NCBI GenBank assembly: GCA_003427395.1 | Contig: BFEA01000357.1 | Coordinates: 223,672 to 266,250 of the forward strand | DNA from: Chara braunii | Taxonomy: Eukaryota; Streptophyta; Charophyceae; Charales; Characeae | Direction of reading: 5' to 3' | Length of the DNA stretch: 42,579 nucleotides | Part shown: positions 1-12,067 of the stretch, one piece after another | Layout of the letters: each line of letters starts with the position of its first letter | How positions within the stretch are numbered: the first letter of the stretch is position 1 | Program-made: the position numbers and the translations under genes | Notes under the pieces: model-generated | The model's database searches: none | Told to the model about the DNA's origin: nothing | Seen by the model: the letters and a program-made list of their open reading frames with translations, nothing else

Positions 1-1600
1 CTCTTCTTCTTCTGCACACCTCCTTCTTTCCGCACGACTTATCTTCTTCTCTCTGCACGTTCCACCTCCGCCCGCCAGCATTCGCCTTCCTTTCTCTTGC
101 GCCCGCGCTCGTGCCTCTTCCTTCTCGCTCGCGAGTGTTACCTCCTCGCGTCTTTCGTCTCTCGTTGCGCGCCCGCTCCTTGAACATTTGCGTGCTCACT
201 CTGTCGACCTGCACTACCCCCACGCGATGCCTTCCTCCTCGCTCCGTGGTACTAACTCTGCCGAGCTTTGCGAAGGCGAGTTGAAACGCCCCGGTAGAAT
301 CTCCAAGTTTTCGATTGCGGGTTGGTCGAGTAGCCCTGGCTCGAACGAATCCACCCTCAATAGCAGGTTAGATTCGTTCGAGTAAAACTCGTGAATTTGT
401 TTCGTAAAACGAAAGAGGAAAAATAAAATAAAATAAAAATAATAAAGGAAAGCAGAAAAATAAAAAGAAGGAAAAAGAAAAAAAAACTGAAAACTGAATC
501 TAACTTTTAACTTTTCCCGTTGAGACAACTGTCGGATCCGGGGCCTATGCTAAACTAACCTCTAACTAACCCCCAACACGGAGGTCACGGGTTAAAGTTC
601 CGGTCGTCCGAACACGGGATGAAACCGAAGTAGAACTCCTTGTCAAAAGGAACTCGCCCGAAGGGATTCGTTCCCTAGATCAGTCCCTTGATAATCCGTA
701 TCTATACCTATTGGGCTAGCTCCTAGTTCGATTAGTACATGAGTGATTCTACCATAAGTAGAGTACAGGCTTGGTTCTTCCGGTGTAAGAGGCCCACGAC
801 CTGCTTCCTAGGGTTAGTTTAGGCCGGTACGGCCCGTCGCTGCCTAGTACGGTAGGCAACACGACCCTCTTGGCTGCCCTGGCCGTATGGGTGGGGATTA
901 TACTAATTTCTCAAGTCCCTTTTATCGAGCTCACGGTGGAACGATCCGCCGATTCCTTTATACCGATGGTTCCGACGTCCACGGTCTTTGAAATAATTAA
1001 CTCTATTGGTAATGTTGTCTCGGTTCCCGACTAACTTGGACTAAAGTCGTCGCTCCTCGCACGAATTTTCTCTTTTCGACTAACCCTCCGTCCATTTGTG
1101 GTCGGAGACTTTATTTTTTCACTCTTTTTCTGTCTCCACGCGTGCCGCAGTAGCGCGCGTGGTTATGTGAATTTTTAATCCACTAATCTCACCTGTCTCT
1201 GCGCGCGCCGTGTTAGTGCGTGCGGCCACTCAACGAATCTCGCCCTTAACGGTCGAGAATTTTATCCCACTTTTCATTTTAGACCAGCTACGTCATGGTA
1301 GTTGACGTCAAAACTGTGTCAATTACAAAAACATGAGCAAATACCCTTGTAAGGTGTTTGCTCCGACCACGCGATTACGACAACATAAGGCTAAGGGGGA
1401 TGTGTGTGGGGTCCCCTGCTTTTGAAACACAACAGCCACTCCATGCTGCTCCCCATGACATAGAGCCTAATGAGGTTGCAGAGAAGGCCTGAGAATGCAA
1501 GAGAGTTCATATATTCAAAAGCAAACTTCATTCATGACATCATGGCAAGCCAATGAATAACCATCAAATCACAATAATAGGCTTCGTAATGATTGATGAG
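1..1600. other. Noncoding stretch, no recognised gene
   Basis: Positions 1-180 are pyrimidine-rich. Positions 410-490 are a purine/A-rich tract of AAATA and GGAAA runs. From about 530 to 1320 the sequence has balanced composition, with short overlapping ORFs only and no motif I recognise. It could be an old LTR or untranslated region, but I see no paired terminal repeat in the window. Confidence 0.5.
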
Positions 1601-1745
1601 AGATGAGGGGAAAATAAAGTAAAAAAACAAAAGGTACACAGAAAAAAAGAAGGAAGAAAAAGAAAGAGAGACAGAAAGAAAGAAAGGAAGACAAAAGGAA
1701 AGAAGGAAGGAAAAAACACATGAAAGAAGGGGGCAAACGGAAAGA
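1600..1745. repeat. Purine-rich (GAAA/GGAA)n tract
   Basis: The + strand is almost pure A/G, in GAAA, GGAA and GAGA steps. The minus-strand ORFs across it are all F/L/S-rich low-complexity translations and are not genes. Confidence 0.75.
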
Positions 1746-1964
1746 CAGACAAGCATAGACGAAATTACACAAATTACTGCAGTCATTATGTCCGAAAACA
1801 ATTAACTATGCCCGACATGTTTTAGCAAGAGGATCTCAAGAAAAAGTAGTAGAAAATATAACTAGGAAAGATAAAGAGGAAAAATCTTATTTAATTCTAT
1901 TAACTCCTACATGTACTTCGAAGCAGTCTACCATAGCCATGTCTTTTTTTAGTGTATAGCGAAT

Positions 1965-2110
1965 ATGACGGAAAAAAAAAAAAAAAAAAGCGAAGTGACA
2001 ATGTATATTTTCATGTTCTACCCGAAGATTATTTCTTATTTTGTTCATCCTATCGATGGAAGTGTCATCCCATTCACACACACGCACACATACACACACA
2101 CACACACACA

Positions 2111-2168
<58 letters not shown>

Positions 2169-2250
2169 CACATACTTGTATACATACAACGAGATATACA
2201 GATATGTATATATATGTTATTATTATTATTTTATATATGTATACGGATTA
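1965..2250. repeat. Poly-A tract, (CA)n microsatellite and AT-rich tail
   Basis: There is a run of about 18 A at 1969-1988. An interrupted (CA)n array lies at about 2075-2173 with CG, TA and GA interruptions. A TA/TTA-rich stretch at 2195-2245 follows. The His/Thr-repeat ORFs across it are microsatellite translations. Confidence 0.9.
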
Positions 2251-3257
2251 AATTCATACCTAAGTGTGCCCCAAAATTTTTTTTTGAGGGATGCCCCCAA
2301 TAACGAAACACAAAAAAAACCCTCCGAAGGGAATGAAAACATACGGAGTCATACCCGACCCATTGAAACGACGTACCGTTTTTTTCTCGCCCCACTCAGG
2401 ACCTTCCTTTGGGAAGCGTTTTCTTACACTCACCCACACAGGGGGTACGGATCAGTCTATAGGTTTCGCGATAGGGACTCTCCCCATTTTGGCTGATGTA
2501 TAATAACCTGATGGAACCAGGTATTCATCCTCTTCGTTCTTCGTAGCGACTGCCTACGCCCTTCGCCAAGGGCATCTTCCGACAAGTTGCTCGGATCGAC
2601 GTTGGGTTGTAGTACTGTCGCTCCTCCTTCCATAACTGTGAACACTTGGCCGTGTTGATCGCCTTCTTCGTTCCCAAACGTCGTGGCTGCCGAGAGTTTC
2701 GGGCGTGTTTTTCATTAGCAGTGCCTTCTATTGCAGGCGCACCTGTCGGAGCATGGCGAGCGCATCGGTAACGCCCCTCCTCGATACCACCCCCCACCCC
2801 CCACGCCCCTCCCTCTTCACTCCTTTGTATCGGTCTCTTACCTCTTGAGGTTGTATCCTCTTGGTTCCCTTTTCGGAGCGTGATGGAGGATGATTTTGCT
2901 CTCTGATGAGCCGACATGGTGGAAGCCGGCGAAAAGTACTTTAGGGCCTATCCACCTCCCTCCTTCCATGCATCGGCATCATAAGGGCCGCTTGGCCGAA
3001 TTGGGATACTTGCTCTCTGTTCTTTTTCCGCCCCCCTTTTTTTCTGCGTGGAGTGACTTACGTTTTCTTTAACGAATATGTATTGGCTTTGTATTGGCTT
3101 TGTATTGGCTGTGTATTGGATGTGTATCGCTACTCGTTGCGTTGGTATGATGTGTATGTGTGGGATTTGGGTTGTTGCTGGATCCTGGGATATGTGGTTG
3201 GTGTCAAAGAAACGGGTCGAAACGGTCTTGCAGGAGTGATTTTTAGAGCGCTTCGCT
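2251..3257. other. Noncoding stretch with a short minisatellite
   Basis: I recognise no gene. At 3079-3122 there are four tandem copies of an 11-bp unit, TGTATTGGCTT, with the last copies diverging. A C-rich run lies at 2790-2815. A minus ORF at 2525-2917 (130 codons) resembles nothing I know and has a biased G/R/E composition. Confidence 0.5.
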
Positions 3258-3428
3258 ATGGACGAGCTTGGCATAGCTTACTGCATCGTCGTCGCCCTGA
3301 TCGCCCTCTTCGCCTTTTTGTCATTCTTAGCGTTTCTGGACAGCCGTAAAGCTTTGGTCTGTATCAGCAAGGGCTTACTCATGAATATGTCTTCCCCTTA
3401 TGTTCCCCCGCGTGTCTGCAAGGCTTGA
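3258..3428 (+). CDS. Candidate 56-residue single-pass membrane peptide or first exon
   Basis: An ATG at 3258 opens 56 codons ending at TGA 3426-3428. Residues 5-27 form an uninterrupted hydrophobic segment (begins GIAYCIVVAL, ends FLAFL) followed by DSRK, the profile of an N-terminal signal anchor with a positively charged flank. Upstream, TCTTGCAG at about 3223-3230 could serve as a splice acceptor. GTAAAG just after the hydrophobic segment could be a donor, so this may be exon 1 of a longer protein. I do not recognise the family. Pyrimidine-rich DNA yields such ORFs by chance, so this is a weak call. Confidence 0.25.
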   Translation: MDELGIAYCIVVALIALFAFLSFLAFLDSRKALVCISKGLLMNMSSPYVPPRVCKA

Positions 3429-5130
3429 TGTCAACGCCATCCTAAGATTATGTGCTGGTAGAGGAGGGCAATTGTGCTGGGGAATTTTTTCTAGCCTACA
3501 CGAGTACTGAATTACGGAGGGAAGTCTAGTGGGTGGGAGAGGGAGGTTTTCTGGGGAACGCTTTTCGAAGTTCTTGAAATCGATGATGGTTGCGCTGCGA
3601 GATGTTGAGTATTTTTGACATGTGCCACATGGGGAGGAGAGTGAGGAGCGATCGGTGCCTAATGTGGAGGGGTTGCAACAAGGAGTGAAGGTTACGGGTT
3701 TTTACTCTGATTTGGGAGAAGTGTTTTTTTTTGGTTCGTTATGGCGGCGGTACGAGGGGGTTCGGAGCTTTGGTGGGAATTACGTGGGGAGGAGAGAGTC
3801 TTCCAGGGATCGTTGCTCAACCGCTTTTGGCTCTGTGTAATAATGAGCGCTGCTTTTCTGTGTTGTCTTGGCCCAAACATATCTTCTCTGTTCTTTGCAT
3901 GGAAGATCGTGAACACTGTCCCCCCCTTGATCTTGGAGTCGTCATGTCCCGTCTCCCTTGATGATGTCATACAACGCTAGGCGATCGCCTTATTTGCTTC
4001 AACTGCCATCATGACGGTCGAGCTCTTAGGAGGATGGTTTATCATGAGGTTGCTTGTCCATAACGGGACCTTGCCCACGTACCATCTCGTGGAAATTTGG
4101 AGGTTCGAGTTCAAAGTTGGATTAACGGAGTTGGGATTTGGTGTGTTTGAAGGATCTTCTTTTGAAGCAACTTTGTGACCAAGGAGTTTTATTCCAAGAA
4201 ATGAGTGTTGTTGGGTGAATCCATTTTTCGATTGATGGCCTGGTCATGGTTTTTGTATTTATGCGCTTGTTTTGTCGTATTACTGTGGCCTGCCATGTTC
4301 TCCTCTGTCCCCTGCTCCCTTCCCATAATGTATAGCTATGATTGGAATCTAGGTCAAATCCCCCGTCTAGGAATTCCTCCCATGGTATAACTATTCCTCA
4401 CCCTTGTGTTTCCGACAAATTAATATGCATAATACCTAGCTTTTCCACTTCGATCGAGGGTGTTCGTGGAGATTCTTCGTAGGGTAATCTTGGAACTGCT
4501 TGACCGGGGTCGTTTTTCTCGCATGATGTTTTGACACAACATGTCGTGATACAGCCGCGGAGGTTTGACTCACAAAGAAAAACAAACATACACTCACACG
4601 AGTGTAGTGGTGTTATTTCGATGTTCAACTGGAAAATTCATTCCATTTTGCTCACCCTGTCCATAGAACTACCATGACACACACACACACACACTTACAG
4701 ACAAAAAAAAAAAAAAAAAAAAAAAAACAGCAAAAAAAAATTCCGCTTGAAAAAATAAACAAAAAGGCCACAAATGATATCTTTATCTGTTACTCTGAAG
4801 ACATCTGTCATTCTGGTGCTTTCGTCGAAAATGTTGCGCTCTCTTTTATTTACCCCCTTTTCTCACCATCATACCTCTAAGAGCTGTCTCATTTTGTTTC
4901 TACACGCATAAAAAAAAAAAAAAATTCTCTCTCTCTGTCCGTTTCTCTCTGTGTTTCTGTTTTTGTTCCCGTCCTTTTTTTTCTAATGAATATTCAATAA
5001 TATCTTGCTAAGTCCCAAAGGACCACGGTTTAAACACAACCACGAAATTTGTGTTCCACATTTTAATTTGGTTCTGAAAACCATCTTCCTATTCCCTGAC
5101 AACTGGCATTTTTCTTTCTTCTTCATCGTT
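3429..5130. other. Noncoding stretch with simple repeats
   Basis: Short ORFs with hydrophobic segments occur (for example 79 codons from ATG 3741), but none is recognisable. Simple repeats are (CA)n followed by about 25 A at 4675-4740, poly-A at 4910-4924, and CT-rich DNA at 4926-4960. Nothing else is supported. Confidence 0.5.
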
Positions 5131-5380
5131 TGTGTTGTGTGTTGTGAACCTCCCGTGCACATTCATCCATTCCCTTCCAATTTCCCCAGTTGAGTCCTCA
5201 CACGCCCCACAAAAGAGATCACGCAACACACATGCACAACACTATCAGCGATATAGACAAACACATGTTACTCGCATTTCTTTCAATCTTAACAATGTTC
5301 GTCTGTACACATCATTCCTCTTCGCCCACCAGATCTTGATCAACATCGTTTCACTCGCAGATCGAACTCTGTACATTTAC

Positions 5381-7158
5381 TGCTCTGCACAAAAATGGTC
5401 ACACGAACACCCCTAGACCACCATGTGCTGCTGACAAGGCAGGATCAACCCCTGACTCTGGGAATGCCCTCCACCAAATAATGCAGCCGATTGGATTCTT
5501 AAACTTTGAAAAAATGACACCATGCAAGGCCGATTGCTGAGATCACGCTCACGATAATTCAACAATGCACTCGCACTTGCTTCCCAAGTCGTCAGGGAGC
5601 CACAACCACCTTCTGGCCCGTGGTCGGGAATGTTAAGAATCATCTATTGTATGTAGCAAAACCTCGGCCCACTAATTCCTGATCTCGGACAACCCCTTGT
5701 TTTCTTGCAGGTATATATCTATGATCTGCAAGATGACCACGGTGTAACTCTCCTCCGACTTAACCGCCTTGATCTACCGCCTGATATACCGCTGACCACT
5801 GTCCATAAAATCAAACATATGCTCCGAAAACTTCATCGCTTGCTCTGCTCCGGTAATGTTTGGGTTCATGATTTTATAACCATCCCTGAACTTATGACGA
5901 CCTCATACAAAATCATCATAATGTTATCAATCCTGACGTTCGTCCACCCGGTGAGCACGAAAGACGGTACAATCGACCCGAAGGTTTCCGAGAATTGTGC
6001 TTACTCACGACTAATGAACCCATGAACCATGAAATCGTCATACGCTGCCGTCATTGCGGCATTCTTCCAATCGCTGACACTAACCTCGTCTTCGACCCTT
6101 GACACCATATCCTTCTCTTTTCCTTTGGCGAGGATGGCTGGAGATGGGGCATGGATGACAACGACGCTGCAGTCGTTCCCTAGATCACTGCACGCGAATT
6201 TTACGCATTCAACCTCAGCACACGTACCACTGAATGCATGATGTTGTTTCGTGCATCATGATTGTTCCAAGAAAACATGTGTGTGGCTTTCACTAAAATT
6301 GAGCATGGTCGTCTCTTGTACAACCGTCTTCCCCAAACTGAGATCCACACTGAGCTTTACCAAAATCTTCATGACCACCTAATGCAATATGACAATGCAG
6401 AGAATGTTGGGCAACGTGTCATTCTTCCCGGGACATTCACTGGTGGCCCACGAGATATGCACGACCGCTACAAGGATTCAATGGTGACGGTTCAAGAATT
6501 TGGACCGGCCGACTTCTTCATAACAATAACATGTAACTCACACTGGCCATAAATACAAAATGAGTTGTTCCCAAACTAGCATCCATCCAACAAACCTGAC
6601 ATGCTCGCACGCATTTTTAAAAGCTACCTCCGACAACTCGTCCACAACATCCATTCGACACATATATTCGGCCCGACTGCAACATACATATGTGTCATCG
6701 AGTTTTAAAAAAAAGAACTTCCGCATGCACATATTGTTGTTACGCAAATGGTCACAAGATCTCTACTCCCGAACAAATAGATTTTATTGTGACCGTTGAA
6801 ATTTCGACAAATCCGCAACTTAGAGACCTTGTGCTCACACATATGATACACAATTCATGCTGTGAATGAAACATGCAAGCACCCTGCATGTGCAACGATC
6901 ATTGAACTCATCACTTTCCTAAAGATTTCTCCGACCGTAGCGCATGGGACAAGGACACTGGTTATTCTATCTACCGACGGAGCTCGCCAACTGAAGGTGG
7001 TCAAACTGTCACCCGACCAAATAGTGACGTCGACCATTCGTGGGTTGTCCCATACAACCCTTTCCAGCTTCTTCGCTACCAATGTTACTTGAACATCGAG
7101 GTTTGCGCTTCCACAACTGCATACTGGTATATGTTTGAATATGTTATGAAAGGTCCCT
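5381..7158 (+). pseudogene. Helitron Rep (HUH) half, degenerate
   Basis: This is the N-terminal replication-initiator part of a rolling-circle Helitron RepHel protein. Reading frames change twice. The 5381-5916 segment carries a CC motif at about 5426, then FNNALALAS, GPLIPDLGQP and QVYIYD. The 5930-6780 segment carries RRYNRP, FGEDGW, FYAFNLSTR, FTGGPRDMHDRY and FFITITCN. It also carries the HUH motif as ELPHAHI, with its two histidines at 6724-6732. The 6786-7158 segment has WVVPYNPFQLLRYQ and a YxxxY pair in YMFEYVMKG, matching the family's catalytic tyrosines. At least six in-frame stops (6100, 6181, 6259, 6550, 6577, 6706) and two frameshifts make it nonfunctional. Homology ends abruptly at about 7158 and resumes at about 16.4 kb. 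Confidence 0.92.
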
Positions 7159-7440
7159 ACTGTTGTCGGAGGGGTTGTGTCCCGACCCTCCGCGATGTGT
7201 CGGGCTCCCTGCTCACGAACCTCCGCAGCATGCCAGACATACACGGGTTGCACTCTGCTATAGGACTGGTCCAGTCGGCGCGGTGGGGGTGCGCCACTGG
7301 ACTTTCCGTTGGTCCACGCAGGCTCAGCACCCTGCTGTACATCAGAGCACACTCGACTTATGCTCATGGTAGCCGTCGGGCTCACCTAGGGACCCAAAGG
7401 TGAAGGTCTGGCACAAACTTTTGTACTTTGTGCCAAGTTT
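7159..7440. other. GC-rich segment with two hairpins at the Helitron break
   Basis: Helitron homology stops here and composition becomes GC-richer. A bulged stem pairs 7269-7281 with 7291-7302 (GTCCAGT-GGCGC against GCGCCACTGGAC). A second perfect 9-bp stem pairs 7409-7417 (TGGCACAAA) with 7427-7435. They may be ends of the inserted DNA, but no matching terminal repeat was found at the far junction. Confidence 0.5.
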
Positions 7441-10400
7441 CTTCTGACTGAGTTATGAGATACATATCCGGGGACAATCACAATCGGAAACAAAAAGCAA
7501 AAGGGAAAGAAAATTAAGAAAGAAGATAGCACTGTTTTTAGATTGCAGCCTTTATTTAATCGAAAGGCATGGGGCAATTGCGGCATTACGCATTTTTCAT
7601 TTCTTGTTGTTTTCTTTTCTTTATACTTAGTTCCTCCTTCTGTCATTTCGTAGGGGAACGAATGGTTCAATTTCCAATTTGTGGTTACGCATGAGGGCCC
7701 CCCTCACGTTTAGTTACTGTGAGTGTGACGCACTAAAACCTCATGATGTAAGGACTCCCAAAAGAGGGGCAACCCGCAACCGCTTTGGTAGGAGACTTAT
7801 CACCCCCAATGGAAGGTCATAAGCCCCCTCCTTGCCATCGGACACGGGTACCCATTAAGAGTAGTCCGATTGCCCCCTAAAAAAGGAGGGAGAGGTCGGG
7901 TGGTATCCTATTATGGGACCACTGCGGGCCGAGTCCAGTCTTTTCATATTGATTCGAAAAGACTCCAGACATTGATTGAGGTGGACACCTGCTTTAGGTG
8001 ATTGTTGGGTCATGATTGTTTTCTTTTCCTTTATTATTGCTGATTAAAATGTTACTTTGAAGCAACTCTATTTTAATTGTCAATCCCAACATACTTATGA
8101 ATATCCCGTTAGGACGCAGGGATCGCGACATATAGCGAACATATAAAATTGGGGATTGCCGCATTAGTTGTTATTGACCAGTAGGTACACGCTAGAAATT
8201 TATGGTACTTAAGTGGCCGACAATTCGAGGTAGTAGGGCAGAGTGGTGAGGCACTCTGGCCACAGTCGTTTCTCTACTAGTGGATAGGCTACAGCTAGAC
8301 TACGATTATTCCAAGGCGAAGGAGCTCTGGCGTACCGCAAGGGTCTAAGTGTCTATAGGCTGGACGCTTGGAGGTCCCTTGTACGTTGGACCTTGGAGTC
8401 AGGGGAGGAGGGTTTTTGGATCACTACAATCCCGGATTTTAACGGCAAAGAGGCCAAGTTAAAGATCAATGTCGAGGGAGGCAGAAATAAGAAATAAAGA
8501 AAAACCAAAACTTGCAGGCGGGTATTACGGAAGCGAAGAATCGGGCGAAGAGGAGGTGCTAAAGAGATGGGGTTACAACTGAGGTCCAAGTGACCATCTC
8601 ACATCACGATACGGAGACTTTCATGGGGACGACAGAGCGTGGGCAAGAACGCTTAGATCAGGACTCCGAAGCAGAGTCAGAGGCGAGTGGTGCGACTACC
8701 CAGTCCTGGCATGGACTGGAGCAGTGGCGACGAGATCACCCACGGACAGAACCAATGGAGGATGGCCCCGAGGCCAGTTCACGACGACAACGAGATTGAG
8801 ACCACGAGGTGGTTATAAGTATCTATAGAGGGGCACTGTCTAGCGAGGCAGGGACACGCACGGTCAACTTGTGAGGGAGCGAATGTACTATTCTGAGGGA
8901 GGACCTTATGATACTCCCTCATGAGCACATACACGCGCTCAATGGATAATGTCCCCGATTCCTTGGCAGGCACCAATCACGCAATCCCCGCGCTCTGGCC
9001 TGTTCTGCATCTTCTGATATGTCCTTCTCCGTGACGGCTACGACAAAACTGAGGGTGGCCGCGAGGCGAGAGAGGATGTGTAGGATACCAACCGTGATGT
9101 GAGGCGAAGAGAAAGAGGACATCTCGTGAGCATGTTATGAGCAAACTTGTCCGTTGACGTCAGTCTTTCACTTAGGCCACGGTATTGAAAACAAATATGC
9201 TGATGTTGGGAGAGTGGAGAGAGAGGTAATGTGGATGTGCTGGGTGCTAGAGATCTTCACGGTATGCAGAAGCCGTATTTTCTTGGAGATATTTACTGCA
9301 TACAAAAGTCAAATCTTCTGGAGGATACTCGTGATAAACTGATGTACTTCTCGTGGTTGACGTCACACATGCTTTGTTTGATTTGCACTGCCCATCCTTT
9401 CTAGCTTCATCATCATCACTTGTGTGGGTCACTGACTATTAGTGGTCGAGTCAAAGGTGGTTGTGACGTAATCATGGGACAACGCATGAAGTTGACTTGA
9501 GAGGTCAGTGATGGAGAGCATATGAAAATCTTAGATGTTGATAGTGCGCGCAAGAGAAAAGAAAGTCTGACTTTCATGAGTTCTCAAGTAGAGACATGTA
9601 TCGTCATGCACGCCACATCTCTCTCGGAAAGTTGAAAACAGGCATATGGAATACGGATATTGATGATGAGCGAGAAGCTTTAAAGATCAGACGTCCTACC
9701 GATTGTATGTGAAAGAACGAGTTAGCTGATTCTCTGTTGTTCGCACGTGACATTACCTCAACCTGTCATCTTTTAGTGTAATTACTATCATTTTAGGGAG
9801 GTTAGGCATAAGGCAATTACAGTTGATGGGGAGCTACAGACTAGCTGCTGGCAAGAGAGGACATGTTGCACTGAATAGGTAGTATGAGCGCAAGTACAAT
9901 GTCACTCTCATGATATCTTTGTAAGAATTGCACAACGGGCACGAGCGCACACCGTGTTTGACGTTACCCTTGCTCGGGCTATGTCGACTGCTGTCACTGG
10001 CTTCTGTTGAAGGTCAACGTGCAAGAGGAAAATGAAGTTACGAATGACGGTGATTCTGAATTTGTTACTGCTGAAAAATTGCAGGGGGTTGATGATCTAT
10101 CCATGACAGCTATGTACCAGAGAAGAACCCTATGCCTTCTTCTTCTTTTTCAGTAAGTTATGAGGGCGCGTTGGTACCCGAAGCCTAACTAACTATCTGG
10201 AGAGAGTTGTCGCTGTTTTTTCATTTTAGTCCGCCATCTTTCTGATGTAAGTCTTTTGGTGATTAGCCCTTCACATATTCCAAGACTATCTAGATTACAG
10301 CCAGGATCAAAGGCACTTATGTAGGCGTGATCACGACCTTGTACGCGTATGTCATGATCTCGGGTTGAGCATCTAAGTCAACAATAGCAGGTGAAAATAA

Positions 10401-10758
10401 TTCGAATATAGTCACAAGCGATGTTAGCCCTGATCCCTGTGACGGAAGATTGTCAGCGAGGTTTTGGATAATCGACGGCGTGCAAACAAATACATAAATA
10501 TTGGTAAGGAAAACCCATCAAAAAGCCATTGGGACATTTGTGATCGAGCCAGTCAGATAAGGAGATTTGACCCTTACTTGTTGATATGCCTGACTTTTCT
10601 CTCTTAAATTTCCTTTCTTTCTTGGGTGACACCATTGATTTCCTTTCCATTTGTTTTGAAGGGAGTCAGTGTTGGGCAATATCATGCGCTCTCCTCATAA
10701 TAATGCTCATGAGCCAATCATTAATGAAACAATGATAGTAATCTATGTTACTAGATTG
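7441..10758. other. Noncoding interior of the Helitron interruption
   Basis: About 3.3 kb with only short ORFs. A + ORF at 8590-8799 (70 codons, rich in E, R, S and D) has a gag-like or hydrophilic composition but no recognisable motif. I see no reverse transcriptase, integrase or transposase signature in any frame, and no tRNA or rRNA. Confidence 0.45.
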
Positions 10759-10761
10759 GAC

Positions 10762-10827
10762 GCCCGGGACCCCCCTGACCGTACGGGGTTGATTGATCGG
10801 ACAACTGGTCGGACGTCCTTCCCGGGC
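10762..10827. repeat. Hairpin repeat, copy 1
   Basis: GCCCGGGA at 10762-10769 pairs with TCCCGGGC at 10820-10827. A palindrome GGACGTCC lies at 10811-10818. The interior has CCCCCCTGAC, then GGGG, then ATCGGACAACTG, in the same order as in the hairpin at 11999-12067, so the two look like copies of one repeat. A poly-T run follows at about 10855-10871. Confidence 0.6.
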
Positions 10828-11365
10828 AAAATTTCCGAAGCCCGAATGGCCAAATTTTTTTTTTTTTTTTTAAATCAACAAAATCCGAAACAAAACTATG
10901 TGAACCAAAAAAATAAACTAAACAACTTTTAACTTGGGGTTACATCGAAATTCTTTATCAAATTAAAAAAATAGAATTGAAAACACCCTTAACTTTTCGT
11001 ATCCACTTGATGAAACCCTTCTGGTGTTTTGTTTTTTTCCATAACAGAAAAAAGGAGTTCCTATACATTACTAGGAAGCAACACTTGCTGAAAAACGGGT
11101 CGAACATCCTTTTTGCACAACAAAAAAACACATTATATGCAGTCCATAATTGAATGCTTCTCACTCTAGAAGGGGGATTAACTGTCGGCAAAGCAGAAAC
11201 TTCTATCAATCACAGACGTCTCCATCCTAATCTGAGGTGCAAAAGATCATATTGAAACCAGGTCTGTAGCTATCCCCCTTTTTGCAGTACTATGAGAACT
11301 GGTTATGTCTGTTCATCTCTTACTTTGGGAGACTTTTGTGACCTTGCTACTGTTTCCTTCCCAGT

Positions 11366-11649
11366 GTGAGTGTGTGTGTGTGTGTGTGCGTGTGGGTGTC
11401 GGTGTGTGTTTGTGTGCGTAAACAATGCATTTGTTTGTGTGTACATAGTGTGTGTGTGTACATAGTGTGTGTGTGTACATAGTGTGTGTGTGTACATAGT
11501 GTGTGTGTGTGTGTGCAGACAGTGTGTGTGTGTGTGTGTGTGTGTGCGAGTAGATTGTGTGTGTGTGTGTGTGTGTGACTGTGTGTATCTATGCTCACGT
11601 GTGTGTCACTCGTTGTGTTTATGTGTGTATAGAATGCGTGTGTGCACGC

Positions 11650-11696
<47 letters not shown>
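11366..11696. repeat. Compound (GT)n/(GC)n microsatellite with 17-bp minisatellite
   Basis: This is long alternating purine-pyrimidine DNA. Four tandem 17-bp units, ACATAG followed by GT repeats, start at 11443, 11460, 11477 and 11494. At about 11645-11663 a (CG)n run adjoins a (TG)n run. The Val/Cys and His/Thr ORFs on either strand are translations of the repeat. Confidence 0.92.
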
Positions 11697-11697
<1 letters not shown>

Positions 11698-11879
11698 ATG
11701 TCGCTGTCACTGCAGTTGCTGCATCTGCCAGAGCAGATGGTCCACACGTTGCGTTAGACAAAGCAGTTGCAGTCGCTGAAAGTGCAGCAGTTGCTGACTG
11801 CAGCAACGGACCCTCCATTTGAACTCCCCAAGCAATCCACGCCCCCTGACACCCCAGCATCACACCTCATCCACCGTAT

Positions 11880-11998
11880 CTGATTTTTTTTTTCGTTTTT
11901 AGAACAACCTGAATTTTTTTTCGAGGGGTCTCCTAGTAGTGCGTAAAACCCCCCCCGTTTGTTTTTTTGTTTTTCGTTTTTTTTTTTTTGTAAAAAAA
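11880..11998. repeat. Homopolymer T-rich block
   Basis: Successive T runs, with a C run at about 11950, are followed by seven A. No coding content. It directly abuts the hairpin at 11999 in the way the poly-T run follows the hairpin at 10762. Confidence 0.7.
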
Positions 11999-12067
11999 CA
12001 GTTATCCGATTTTCTGGACAACTCCCCCCTGACTGTCTGGGGGAGAGTTCTCCCCATCGGACAACTG
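11999..12067. repeat. Imperfect nested hairpin repeat, copy 2
   Basis: The outer arms CAGTTATCCGAT (11999-12010) and ATCGGACAACTG (12056-12067) pair 11 of 12. Inside are CCCCCCTGACTGT and the palindrome GGGGAGAGTTCTCCCC at 12040-12055. It shares ordered blocks with the hairpin at 10762-10827. Confidence 0.65.
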
